Below, one piece after another: positions 15,094-23,358 of a stretch of 64,000 nt of DNA. The stretch comes from CAZMXP01 sp964570285. GTDB lineage: Bacteria; Planctomycetota; PLA2. The translations under genes were made by a program, and so were the position numbers. The notes below the pieces were generated by a model. It saw only the letters and a list, made by a program, of their open reading frames with translations, made no database searches and was not told where the DNA came from. The first letter of the stretch is position 1. Each line of letters begins with the position of its first letter. The stretch covers positions 1 through 64,000 of the forward strand of contig CAZMXP010000011.1 of NCBI GenBank assembly GCA_964570285.1. The letters are read 5' to 3'.

Positions 15094-15762
15094 ATGAACC
15101 GAATCGCCCTGCTGCTCGCCCTCGCTCTCGCCGCCTCCGGCGGCGAAGAGCCCGCGAAGGAGAAGCCCGCGACCCCCGGCGCGCCCAAGGCGGCCGAGGA
15201 GAAGGTCCTGACGCCCGATTTCACGCTGCCGGGCGTGGACGGCAAGAAGCACACGCTCTCCGACCACAAGGGCCAGATCCTCGTGCTCGAATGGGTCAAC
15301 CACGGCTGCCCCTACGTGAAGAAGCACTACGACAAGGGCCACATGCAGAAGCTCCAGCAGAAGTGCGCCGAGAAGGGCGTCGTCTGGATCCAGGTCTGCT
15401 CCTCGGCCAAGGGCAAGCAGGGCTACATGGAGATCGAGGAGTGGAAGAAGACCAACGAGGAGAAGGGCGTCAAGGTGCTGACGCTGCTCGATCCCGACGG
15501 CAAGGTCGGCCGCCTCTACGGCGCGAAGGTGACGCCGCACCTGTGGGTCATCGACAAGGAGTTCGTCAAGGCGTATGAGGGCGCGATCGACGACAACCGC
15601 GACCTGCGCGCCGACCCGGCGGAGAGCAGGAACTTCGTCGCGCTCGCGGTGGAGGCGCTGCGCGAGGGGAAGAAGCCGGAGGTCGCGTCCACGACCCCGT
15701 ACGGCTGAGGCGTCAAGTACGGTCCGGAGCCCGTGCCGGCTCCGACTCCGGGTGCGCAGTAG
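15094..15762 (+). CDS. Redoxin-family selenoprotein with C-terminal Sec
   Basis: 222 residues if TGA 15706-15708 is read as Sec205, adding 17 residues before TAG 15760-15762. Signal peptide to about residue 15, then a peroxiredoxin/thioredoxin-like fold: VLTPDFTLPGVDGKKHTLSD, LVLEWVNHGCPYVKKHY (resolving-type Cys72 in CPYV), VTPHLWVIDKE (cis-Pro loop). The tail reads TTPYG-U-GVKYG. In this secreted redoxin family the tail typically reads YGCxVKY, so the TGA falls on a conserved C-terminal Cys; this is from family knowledge and should be confirmed by alignment. A 7-bp hairpin with loop CGUGCC lies 17-36 nt after the UGA. Alternative: the TGA is a true stop and the tail is lost. Role: thiol/selenol peroxidase or disulfide reductase outside the cytoplasm. 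Confidence 0.82.
15725..15744 (+). promoter_or_regulatory. Putative SECIS hairpin of the redoxin gene
   Basis: Stem CGGAGCC/GGCUCCG, 7 perfect pairs, loop CGUGCC with G in position 2; it spans the last Sec-extension codons, 17-36 nt after the UGA. Confidence 0.6.
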
Positions 15763-15768
15763 GGGAAT

Positions 15769-15786
15769 GGGGGGGGCGCGGGGGGG
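15769..15786 (+). repeat. Double G-tract element (G8-CGC-G7)
   Basis: Two runs of G split by CGC, 17 nt upstream of the -10 box of the next gene. One of many dispersed copies. Confidence 0.7.
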
Positions 15787-15802
15787 CCTCATGGCGATCT
15801 GC

Positions 15803-15808
15803 TACGCT
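15803..15808 (+). promoter_or_regulatory. -10 box, leaderless spacing (DUF1111 gene)
   Basis: TACGCT ends exactly 6 nt before the GTG at 15815, which decides that start over ATG 15791 (the ATG would lie upstream of the box). Confidence 0.6.
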
Positions 15809-15814
15809 GGCGGC

Positions 15815-16963
15815 GTGCGCTACCTGGGCCTGCTTTCTCTCTGCGTGCTCGCCGCCTGCGGCGGCGGCGGGACCCCCGCCAACACCTCCATCGAACTGGG
15901 CGACCCCAACCCCGGCCTCCCCGCCGCCGAACTCGCCGCGTTCCTGCGCGGCAAGGGCGTCTTCGAGCGGCGCTTCAGGCGCAGCGAGGGGCACGGGCCC
16001 GATTTCAACACGACCTCCTGCCGCGCCTGCCACGAGATCCCGGTGACCGGCGGCTCGGCGCCGCTCTACCGCAACTTCTTCCTCGGGCAGAACAGTTCGC
16101 CGACGGGGGCGGCCGTCAACGCGTTCGAGGGCAACCAGATCGTCGCGCGGACCTTCTCCCACACGCGGCCGGCCCGCGAGACGATTCCGCCCGGCACGCT
16201 GGTCGTCGCCCAGCGCAACGCGCCGCCGATCTTCGGGCTCGGCAAGCTGGAGGCGATTCCGGAGGTGGACATCGAGGCGAACGCCGACCCCTTCGACATC
16301 GACGGCGACGGCATCAGCGGCGTGATGAACTTCGAGGCCGGCGTGCTCGCGCGCTTCGGCTACAAGGCGCAGTCGGCCTCCCTCGTCGCGTTCGTGCGAG
16401 GGCCGCTCTTCAACCAGATGGGCATCACGACCGACCCGCTGCCCCCGCGTCTCGCCGGTCTGTCCGCCATCGCCCAGGCCGGCGCCGTCGACGCACCCAC
16501 GCGCGACAACGACGGCGTGCCCGATCCCGAGCTGCCCGAGCTCAACCTGAGCGACCTCGTGACGTTCGTGCGCCAGCTCGCGCCGCCGAGCCCGCTGCCG
16601 ATGGACGCCGAGGCGCTGCGTGGCGAAGGGCTCTTCACGACGCTCGGCTGCGCGAAGTGCCACATCCCCAACCTCGTGCGGAGCGGCGCGCCGGTCTTCG
16701 CGTTCACCGACCTGCTGCTGCACGACATGGGCCCCGATCTCGCCGACGGCATCCGGCAGGCCGGGGCGGGAGGCCGGGACTTCCGCACGCAGCCGCTCTG
16801 GGGCGTGCGCCACACGGCCCCCTTCCTGCACGACGGCCGCGCGGACACGCTCGAGGAGGCGATCCTCGCGCACGGCGGCGAGGCGCTGGCGATCCGCGAC
16901 GCGTTCGCGAACGCCCCCGGCGCCGACCGCGCCGCGGTAGTCCGTTTTCTCGAGACGCGCTAG
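15815..16963 (+). CDS. Di-haem oxidoreductase-like lipoprotein (DUF1111/thiol oxidoreductase family)
   Basis: 382 residues from GTG 15815. Lipoprotein signal LLSLCVLAACGGG (Cys15). Two c-type haem motifs are visible: TSCRACHE about residue 66-73 and GCAKCHIP about 285-292, spaced as in the DUF1111 di-haem family (cytochrome c peroxidase-like fold). The C-terminal HTAPFLHDGRADTLEEAILAHGGEA is the family hallmark. Expected to use haem c in the periplasm as a thiol oxidoreductase or peroxidase-like enzyme; substrate not known. Convergent, 4-bp overlap, with the next multihaem gene. The following three genes (haem protein, porin, haloperoxidase-like) read on the opposite strand. Confidence 0.88.
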   Translation: MRYLGLLSLCVLAACGGGGTPANTSIELGDPNPGLPAAELAAFLRGKGVFERRFRRSEGHGPDFNTTSCRACHEIPVTGGSAPLYRNFFLGQNSSPTGAAVNAFEGNQIVARTFSHTRPARETIPPGTLVVAQRNAPPIFGLGKLEAIPEVDIEANADPFDIDGDGISGVMNFEAGVLARFGYKAQSASLVAFVRGPLFNQMGITTDPLPPRLAGLSAIAQAGAVDAPTRDNDGVPDPELPELNLSDLVTFVRQLAPPSPLPMDAEALRGEGLFTTLGCAKCHIPNLVRSGAPVFAFTDLLLHDMGPDLADGIRQAGAGGRDFRTQPLWGVRHTAPFLHDGRADTLEEAILAHGGEALAIRDAFANAPGADRAAVVRFLETR

Positions 16964-18429
16964 AGGCAGAGCAGGAACGCGACGAGGGCCTCCTTCTCCT
17001 CGCGCGTCAGCCCCAGGCCGAGCACGAGGTCGAAGAACTCCACCGCGTCGTGCAGCGTCGGGCAGCGCCCGTCGTGCAGGTAGGGCGGGGTGTCCTTGAT
17101 GCCGCGCAGCGGGAAGGTCTTGATCGGCCCCTCGGGGCGGCCCACGTAGAAGCGCTCCACCCTGAGGTCGTGCATGTAGTCGTCCACGAAGGCGGGGCCC
17201 GCGTGGCACTCGATGCAGCGCCCCTTGCCGCGGAAGATCTCCTCGCCCTCAAGCTCCTGCGCGGTCGCGAGCTTCCGGTCGAGCCGCATCAGCGGCGTCA
17301 GCTTCGGCGCGGGCGGGAAGTCGATGATCGCGTTGAAGTCGCCCATGCGGTTCGTGATCTGCCGCTGCGCGCCGCGCGGGCCGATCGCCTGCATCAGCGC
17401 CGGGTCGCCGTCGAAGTACTCCTCGACCTCGGCGAAGTGGTCCATGCCGCGGATCGACCGCTTCGACGAGAGCTGCATGAGGTTGTAGTTGCCGCGGAGC
17501 GTCGGCGTGTCCATGCGCAGCCGCGCCTGGTTCGGCCGCGAGTCCGGCGCGAGCTCGATCGCGCCGTTCGTGTGGCCGTTGACGTGGCAGGCGAAGCAGG
17601 AGACGCCGGCGCTCGGCTCCCGGGTCACCCGGTGCTCGGTGTGGTTGAACCAGGTCGTCGGCGTCGGGCGGACGAGCTCCTTCAGCCCCTCCATCTGCTC
17701 GGGGGTCAAGAGCCCGTCGAACAGCTCGTGGAAGTTCGACAGCGTCACCTCGACGCCGCCGGTCACGTCGCCCAGCTCCTTGTGCGTCGTCAGGAACATC
17801 GGCGCCGGGAACTCGGGCAGGTAGGCCTGCGGGATGTCGAAGTCGACGTCGATGCGCTCGTGCTCGGGGTGCGCCTTCACCCACGAGGGCGGGAAGAGCA
17901 TGTGGGCGGTCGTCTGCAGCGGGTGCGCGAGCGGGTGGTAGGGGAAGAGGTCGCGGCGCCGGATCTCGTCCTCCCCGAGCTTCGCCAGCGCCTCGAAGGA
18001 GGCGACGCCGTCGGGCAGCCGCGCGACCGGGCCGAGCGGGACCGGCTTCCCGCCGCTCATCGTCGCGCCCTCGATCGCGCGTCCGTGGAAGTCGTAGCGC
18101 GCCGCCATGTAGCTGCGCACGCGCTCCATGAGCTGCGGCTTCTGCGCCGCGTGCTTCGCGAGCCACTGCGCGAAGGGCATCCCGAGCTGCGGGCTCGTCC
18201 ACGAGCTTGCTCCCCTCCCCGCGTAGCGCCAGAGGTCGAGCGGCGTCGGGTCGCCCTTCGACGCGGGCGGGTAGGGACGCAGCTTCGAGGCGTGGTGCTC
18301 GCCGAGCCCGTAGTCGCTCGGTGCCCGCTGCGCCTTGGCCGGCGGGCTCTGCAAGAGGTGCAACTCCTCCCCGGCGGTCAGCACCATCGTGAACAGGAGC
18401 GCAAGAGGGACGATCCAGCGCATTCGCAT
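16960..18429 (-). CDS. Secreted c-type haem protein (di-haem cytochrome c peroxidase-like)
   Basis: 489 residues. Signal peptide MRMRWIVPLALLFTMVLTAGE. Two CxxCH haem sites: SCFACHVNGH near residue 285 and GRCIECHAGP near 417, plus PPYLHDGRCPTLHDAVEFFD near the C-terminus, the peroxidase-type ending shared with the convergent neighbour. It is longer than a typical bacterial cytochrome c peroxidase because of an N-terminal extension of about 250 residues. The pair of haem genes at this locus, with a porin, suggests an envelope electron-transfer or oxidation function. TACGCT lies 6 nt before the ATG, implying a leaderless mRNA. Confidence 0.82.
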   Translation of the reverse strand: MRMRWIVPLALLFTMVLTAGEELHLLQSPPAKAQRAPSDYGLGEHHASKLRPYPPASKGDPTPLDLWRYAGRGASSWTSPQLGMPFAQWLAKHAAQKPQLMERVRSYMAARYDFHGRAIEGATMSGGKPVPLGPVARLPDGVASFEALAKLGEDEIRRRDLFPYHPLAHPLQTTAHMLFPPSWVKAHPEHERIDVDFDIPQAYLPEFPAPMFLTTHKELGDVTGGVEVTLSNFHELFDGLLTPEQMEGLKELVRPTPTTWFNHTEHRVTREPSAGVSCFACHVNGHTNGAIELAPDSRPNQARLRMDTPTLRGNYNLMQLSSKRSIRGMDHFAEVEEYFDGDPALMQAIGPRGAQRQITNRMGDFNAIIDFPPAPKLTPLMRLDRKLATAQELEGEEIFRGKGRCIECHAGPAFVDDYMHDLRVERFYVGRPEGPIKTFPLRGIKDTPPYLHDGRCPTLHDAVEFFDLVLGLGLTREEKEALVAFLLCL

Positions 18430-18435
18430 CCTCCC

Positions 18436-18441
18436 AGCGTA
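18436..18441 (-). promoter_or_regulatory. -10 box, leaderless spacing (haem gene)
   Basis: TACGCT ends 6 nt before the ATG at 18429; the intervening GGGAGG cannot act as a ribosome-binding site because it touches the ATG. Confidence 0.6.
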
Positions 18442-18503
18442 GCGAGCGAGACATGGGAAAGGGAGGGGGTACGGGGGGCTATCCCCCGCCCCCCCTGCCT
18501 TTC

Positions 18504-19787
18504 CTAGAATCGGAACTGCACCTGCAGCCGGACGACGACCTGCCCCGCCCCGAAGGGCGTGTCGGCGCGGAAGCCGCTGTAGCGGCCCGCGGCGGGCACC
18601 GGCTCGAAGGCGTAGCCCGCGTCGCCGGTGACCTTGATGCGGTGCCGCTCGATGTACCAGTTCGCGCCCAGCGTCGCGATGCTGATGACGTCGGAGAACG
18701 AGGTCGGGTCGTCCAGCGTGGCCCACTCGTAGCGCCCGAAGATTTCCACCGCGTCGTGGACGAAGTACCCCCCGTGCACGACGACGCCGAGCAACTCGCG
18801 CACGCCGTCCGCGCCCCCGGTGTCGAGGTGCACGTAGATGAACTCGGCGAACGCGTTCGCGCCGTCGAATTCCGCGTTGATGTCGCACGCGAAGAGCACG
18901 ACCTCGGGCTCGGCGGCGGCCGTGCCGGACTCCCCCCGCTGCGTGTGCGCATTGAAGCCGACCATCAGCGCGGGGGCGTGGGCCGGGAAGCTCGTGAAGT
19001 CGTCGAACTGGTTCCACTCTCCCCGCAGCAGCCACTCCGAACGCATCGTGAAGGCGTACTCGGTGTCGAAGGCGAGCGCGGGCGTGTTCGGCGTGCCGTC
19101 GCCGTCGCTGAACATGCCGATCGCGCGCCACGAGCGCGCCGCGTACCAGACGGCGACGCCGCCGCCGAAGCGCTCGCCGCTCGTCAGCACGTCGTTGACG
19201 TTGCTGCGCTCGACCGCGAGCTGGAACGCGCTGTCGACGCGCTCCTCGCGCAGCACCGGGCATTTGCACTGGCCCACCTGCACGCCCCAGCCGTTGCCGA
19301 AGTCGTAGGCGAGGTGCGCGTCGCGCAGCATGAGTTCGCCGCCGTCCACGTCGAAGTCGGTCTCGATGCGGTAGGTCCAGGCGGGGCTCCAGACGTGGCC
19401 CGTCAGCAGCAGCTTCGTGCGCGTGTTCTCGAACCCGTGCCGTTCGGGGTCGCCTAGCGTCTGTTCCTGGTGGTTGCTGACGAAGCGGACCTGGAAGTGG
19501 CCGTTCGCGCGCAGCAGGAAGCGCCCGTCGGCGCTGCGGAGGACGAAGCCGTCGTCGTAGCCGCCGCGCTCGTCGGCGGCCGCCGCCGGGCCCGCGGCGC
19601 GATCGAGGTACTCCTCGATCGCCTCCTCGAGGCCCGCGGGGTCCGGGCGCGCGGCCTTGGCCTGCTCGAGGTTGCGGATCTTCTCCTCGGCGGCCTCGAG
19701 GCGCGCGCGGAGGTCGCCGATCTCGTCGGCGGAGAGCGGGGCCGCGGCGAGCAGCAGGCCGGCGGCGAGGGTGGCGAAGCGGTGCAT
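18504..19787 (-). CDS. Outer-membrane porin (phosphate-selective porin O/P-like)
   Basis: 427 residues. Signal peptide (MHRFATLAAGLLLAAAPLSA), a short coiled coil (DLRARLEAAEEKIRNLEQAK, residues 26-45) as in OprO/OprP-type porins, then a beta-barrel of many alternating strands ending in the outer-membrane signature terminal Phe (QVQFRF). A Trp/Tyr-rich strand set and the FLLRANGHFQVRF segment agree with the porin O/P family. No specificity residues can be assigned. Last gene of a set with the haloperoxidase-like gene 16 bp upstream. Confidence 0.85.
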   Translation of the reverse strand: MHRFATLAAGLLLAAAPLSADEIGDLRARLEAAEEKIRNLEQAKAARPDPAGLEEAIEEYLDRAAGPAAAADERGGYDDGFVLRSADGRFLLRANGHFQVRFVSNHQEQTLGDPERHGFENTRTKLLLTGHVWSPAWTYRIETDFDVDGGELMLRDAHLAYDFGNGWGVQVGQCKCPVLREERVDSAFQLAVERSNVNDVLTSGERFGGGVAVWYAARSWRAIGMFSDGDGTPNTPALAFDTEYAFTMRSEWLLRGEWNQFDDFTSFPAHAPALMVGFNAHTQRGESGTAAAEPEVVLFACDINAEFDGANAFAEFIYVHLDTGGADGVRELLGVVVHGGYFVHDAVEIFGRYEWATLDDPTSFSDVISIATLGANWYIERHRIKVTGDAGYAFEPVPAAGRYSGFRADTPFGAGQVVVRLQVQFRF

Positions 19788-19802
19788 GGGCGTTCGCTCC
19801 GG

Positions 19803-21233
19803 TCAGGTGCGGAAGGTGACGCGGTCGAGGATCCGCTGGCCGATGCAGCGCCCCTGCTCGACGCCGAGGTCGATCGCGGGGCGGAAGTGGATGCCGCCGT
19901 AGAGGCGGGAGATCGCGGCCTCGTCCGCCGCCTGGTCGAACGAGACGAAGAAGCGCACCGGCAGGCCGCGCTCCGCGTGCGTCCAGTCGGCGAACGCGAT
20001 CACCCCGAACAGGTCGGTCAGCACGCGCGCGACCGCGCCGGACTGCGTGCTGTGTCCCGAGGGGTACTCCGGGAACGGCGGCGTCCCGAGCAGCGGCTGC
20101 CAGTGGGCGTCGATCCGCTCCTGGATGTAGGTCACGGGTCGCACGTAGTTGTGGGCGTACTTCGCCCGCCAGCAGGAGATGAACGCGTCGCCGACGGCGA
20201 GGCCGACGCGCGCGTACGCCTCCGCCGCGACCGCCAGCGGCAGGTCGTCGCGCACGCAGATCTGGCTCACGATCGAGACCCAGTGGCCGGGCGGCGTGCT
20301 CGTGACGCCGGGGTCGTCCGACCAGTGGAGCGCGATCTCGCGCTGCTGCGGCGTCAGGCCGGCGCCCGCATCGTAGACCTCGAGCGCCTCGCGATGGAAC
20401 GGCGACGCGGGGTCGGTCGAGTAGGGGGTCGGCGGCGGCGGCGCGCACTCGTCGCCGTCGACGAGCGCGAACGTGCGCAGCGTCCCCCATTCGGGTTGCA
20501 GCGCGCGGCGAAACGCGGTGGGCGTCGGAGTCCAGAGGCCCGGGCCGATCGGAGGCACATACGCGCCCTGTGCCGCGTTGACCGCGCCGAATCCGTCGGC
20601 GTTCGCCCACGCGACGAGCGCCGCCGCGAGCGCGTCGCCATGGGCGGCGGATCGCGTCCAGACGTCCGCGGCCACCGCCTGCTGCCGGCGCGCATTCCAC
20701 ACCTGCTCCATGCTGTTGATCGCCTGGTTCGAGAAGGAGGTGGTCGTGCTGGTCGGCAGGTAGATCGGCGCGACGATGCCGCGCAGGAGTTGGGCGATCG
20801 TCCGGTTGGCGACCGCGGCAGCATCCATCGGATCGGGAGGGGCCGCGGGGAGGGGCGGAAGCCCGTTCAACTGTCCGCCGAGGGAATTGTAGGAAGGGTC
20901 ACCGGCGATGGCGCCCTCATAGAGGGCGACCGATGCGTAGGCGAGGAGCCGCGAGGCGGAGGTCGGGGGCAGGATCTCCTGCTTGATGACGAACTGGACA
21001 AGGTCCATCCACTCCCGCGCGACGCCGGAGGCGGCGAGGGCCGCCTGGACCGATGCAAGTTCGAGCTTGCTGCCGCAGCCCAGGGTGACGGCAAGCAGGG
21101 CGATGGCGGAGGCGCGCCGGCGACCCCGAGAGAGAGTGGGGGGCCGCCGGCCGGAGGTCGATCGAGAGTGAGCGAGATCGGGAGAGTGAGGCGCGTCCGG
21201 TGCCCGCCGGCTCGCCCCGCTTGTCGAGCGCAT
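19803..21233 (-). CDS. Vanadium-dependent haloperoxidase/PAP2-like lipoprotein
   Basis: 476 residues from ATG 21233, but the first 50 are low-complexity Arg/Ser-rich and a lipoprotein signal (AIALLAVTLGCGSK) starts near residue 42, so a shorter start is likely. The domain shows the PAP2/vanadium chloroperoxidase signatures: TSxF at the start of a core helix bundle, FPEYPSGHSTQSGAVA (vanadate-binding S-G-H) and YGGIHFRPAIDLGVEQG (C-terminal His-Arg). A vanadate Lys and first Arg could not be assigned safely. May halogenate or act as an acid phosphatase-like enzyme. It is 16 bp from the porin gene, likely one operon. Confidence 0.8.
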   Translation of the reverse strand: MRSTSGASRRAPDAPHSPDLAHSRSTSGRRPPTLSRGRRRASAIALLAVTLGCGSKLELASVQAALAASGVAREWMDLVQFVIKQEILPPTSASRLLAYASVALYEGAIAGDPSYNSLGGQLNGLPPLPAAPPDPMDAAAVANRTIAQLLRGIVAPIYLPTSTTTSFSNQAINSMEQVWNARRQQAVAADVWTRSAAHGDALAAALVAWANADGFGAVNAAQGAYVPPIGPGLWTPTPTAFRRALQPEWGTLRTFALVDGDECAPPPPTPYSTDPASPFHREALEVYDAGAGLTPQQREIALHWSDDPGVTSTPPGHWVSIVSQICVRDDLPLAVAAEAYARVGLAVGDAFISCWRAKYAHNYVRPVTYIQERIDAHWQPLLGTPPFPEYPSGHSTQSGAVARVLTDLFGVIAFADWTHAERGLPVRFFVSFDQAADEAAISRLYGGIHFRPAIDLGVEQGRCIGQRILDRVTFRT

Positions 21234-21407
21234 GCCCGCCGATTGGCAAAGGCGGTGCCAACGGACCCTCGTCTCCCTAACTCGCGTGTCCGTGAGGAGT
21301 TGCGATTCGGCGGGCCGGCCGTGCGCTCATCGACAAGAGCCGAAATCCGTAGAAATTGCGAGGGGGCGTGCGATCCCGCTCCGCCCTGTCGCGCTCCGAC
21401 AGTCCCG

Positions 21408-22466
21408 TCAGCGGTGCGTCTTCGCGGCGAGCGCAGCCGCGTACTCCTCGAGCGAGCCGCGACGCTCCTGTGCAATCTCAGCGTCCGGCGCCAGCTCGAT
21501 CGCCTTCCTTTGAATCTCGATCGCTCGCTCGAGGTTGCCCTCCGAGAACTCGACGCGGGCGAGGGTGTCGAGGCTTGCGCCATCCTTCTCCTTCGAGATC
21601 GCGACCGCATGCTCCGCGGCGCGGCGCGCGAGCTTCAGGTCGCGGTTTGCGGATGCGAGGGCGGGATCGACGATCGCCCATGCAACTTCATTGAGTCGGC
21701 TGTCGTCATCGTACTCGATCCCCTCTTCGACAAGTCTGGCGCCCAGCTTGCGAGCCTCCTCGAGACGTCCGACGCGAAGGAGGAGCCGAAGCAGCTCCCC
21801 TGACATCACTTCGAGAACCGCGGGCGACCGCTCGCCGACCCGCTCGATGATCTTGATCGCTGCCGCCGGATCGCTCGACTTGAGAGCCCTATCGGCCTCT
21901 GTGTACAGCTCCCTCAGCTTTGCGCGGCCCGTTGCGGGATCCCATCTGTCCTCGATGCAGTCGAGCACCACCGGCAAGATCGCCATCGGAGGGCCGATGA
22001 ATGCGATCCGCCCCTCCTTGTCAATGACGAAGGACAGGGGTATGCCGCTCTTCCCTGCGGCCGTCATGTAGGAGGCCCAGGCGGCGCCCTCCGCGTCCCA
22101 GGCGATGCGATAGGCCATCCTCTCGCCCCGTTCGTCGACCAGCGCCTTCACCTTGGCGAGCGAGGTATCCGCATCGGCAGTCGAGACGCCGATCACAACG
22201 AGCCCGCGCTCCGCGTATTGTCGCTGGAGCCTACTAAGGCGCGAGATGTGGGCAAATAGATAGGCCGTCCCAGGTGCCCAGAAATCGATGACGTAGACGC
22301 TGCCCCTCTCGAACGCGCTCACCGCCTCGCCCTTCACCCAAGAGGTCACAGGCAACTTCGGTGCGGCGGCGCCCGCGGCGAGGCGGCCATCGCCATCCGC
22401 AATCGTCGCGATCGACAGAAAGAGAGTCGCGGGGAGCGCGAGCAGCGGGCGCGGGAGCATCGGCAT
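21408..22466 (-). CDS. TlpA/redoxin-like secreted protein lacking the catalytic cysteines, with TPR-like tail
   Basis: 352 residues from ATG 22466, with AGGAGGA 5-9 nt upstream (22472-22478 region). Signal peptide to about residue 26. The redoxin domain (residues about 30-185) keeps VYVIDFWAPGT, VVIGVSTADAD and the cis-Pro loop SGIPLSFVIDKEGRI, but where CxxC should be it reads APGTAYLFAH: no Cys or Sec. The C-terminal part is TPR-like (residues 195-350). A thioredoxin-fold protein without its redox pair usually has a binding or chaperone role. Contrast with the selenocysteine-containing relatives nearby. Confidence 0.75.
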   Translation of the reverse strand: MPMLPRPLLALPATLFLSIATIADGDGRLAAGAAAPKLPVTSWVKGEAVSAFERGSVYVIDFWAPGTAYLFAHISRLSRLQRQYAERGLVVIGVSTADADTSLAKVKALVDERGERMAYRIAWDAEGAAWASYMTAAGKSGIPLSFVIDKEGRIAFIGPPMAILPVVLDCIEDRWDPATGRAKLRELYTEADRALKSSDPAAAIKIIERVGERSPAVLEVMSGELLRLLLRVGRLEEARKLGARLVEEGIEYDDDSRLNEVAWAIVDPALASANRDLKLARRAAEHAVAISKEKDGASLDTLARVEFSEGNLERAIEIQRKAIELAPDAEIAQERRGSLEEYAAALAAKTHR

Positions 22467-22516
22467 GGGTTTTCCTCCTCCGCCTCGCACGTCTTGCGGG
22501 CGCGAACGCCAGTCTA

Positions 22517-22534
22517 CCCCCCCCGCGCCCCCCC
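22517..22534 (-). repeat. Double G-tract element on the minus strand (C8-GCG-C7 on plus)
   Basis: Lies directly at the arsM stop codon and downstream of the TlpA-like gene start region. Same class as the copy at 15769. Confidence 0.65.
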
Positions 22535-23358
22535 TACCTCCGCGCAGTCACGTCGAGGCTCGTGATGTAATCGGCCGCCGTAGCGCCCTCGGGCAGGCTC
22601 CCGGCAATCCTCGCGTAGAGCGGATCCTGGAACTGCGACAGCGCGGCGACGTACTCGGGCCTTGGCGTGAGGCGCACTTCCGCGAGTCCCGCGGCCTCGA
22701 CCATGGCCCGGTACTCCGGGACCGTCACCGCCCCGGCGACGCAGCCGACGAGCGCCTCGACCATGCCGCGGACGCTCTCGGGCAGCGGGCGCAGCAGCGC
22801 CATGTCGCTCGCGGCGACGCGGCCCCCGGGCCTGAGCACCCTTGCGATCTCGCGCCAGACCCGCGGCTTGTCCGGCGAGAGGTTGATCACGCAGTTGCTG
22901 ATGACGACATCGACCGACGCGTCCGCCACGGGCAGGTGCTCGATCTCGCCGAGGCGGAACTCGACGTTGCCGAGGCCCGTGCGTTCGCGGTAGGCGGCCA
23001 AGTTGCGGCGCGCCTTCGACAGCATCTCGGGGGTCATGTCCACGCCGATGACCTGGCCCGACGCGCCGACCTTCGGCCCGGCGAGGAAGCAGTCGAAGCC
23101 GCCGCCGCTGCCGAGGTCGAGCACGACCTGCCCCGGCCGCAGCCCCGCGATCGCGGTCGGGTTGCCGCACGAGAGGCCCATGTTGGCGCCCTCGGGCAGC
23201 GCGTCGATCTCCGTCGCCGCGTAGCCGAGGCGCAGCGCCAGGTCGCCGCCCGCGTCGGTGCCGCAGCAGGACGCCGCTCCCGCGGCGACCTTCGCGTAGC
23301 CTTCGCGCACGGTCTCGTGGACGTTCTGTTGCTTGTCGCTTCCGCAGCAGGAGTTCAT
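22534..23358 (-). CDS. arsM: Arsenite S-adenosylmethyltransferase ArsM
   Basis: 274 residues, the usual length. N-terminal Cys cluster SCCGSD and SCCGTD; SAM motif I VLDLGSGGGFDCFLA (80-94); VISNCVINLSPDK. The three Cys expected for As(III) coordination are seen at 64 (GLSCGNP), 156 (SNCVINL) and 206 (LVGCVAGA). ArsM methylates arsenite to volatile or less toxic methylarsenicals. It overlaps the upstream arsR-type gene by 4 bp (ATGA), so they are translationally coupled and arsenite-inducible control is likely. None of its Cys is encoded by TGA here. Confidence 0.93.
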   Translation of the reverse strand: MNSCCGSDKQQNVHETVREGYAKVAAGAASCCGTDAGGDLALRLGYAATEIDALPEGANMGLSCGNPTAIAGLRPGQVVLDLGSGGGFDCFLAGPKVGASGQVIGVDMTPEMLSKARRNLAAYRERTGLGNVEFRLGEIEHLPVADASVDVVISNCVINLSPDKPRVWREIARVLRPGGRVAASDMALLRPLPESVRGMVEALVGCVAGAVTVPEYRAMVEAAGLAEVRLTPRPEYVAALSQFQDPLYARIAGSLPEGATAADYITSLDVTARR

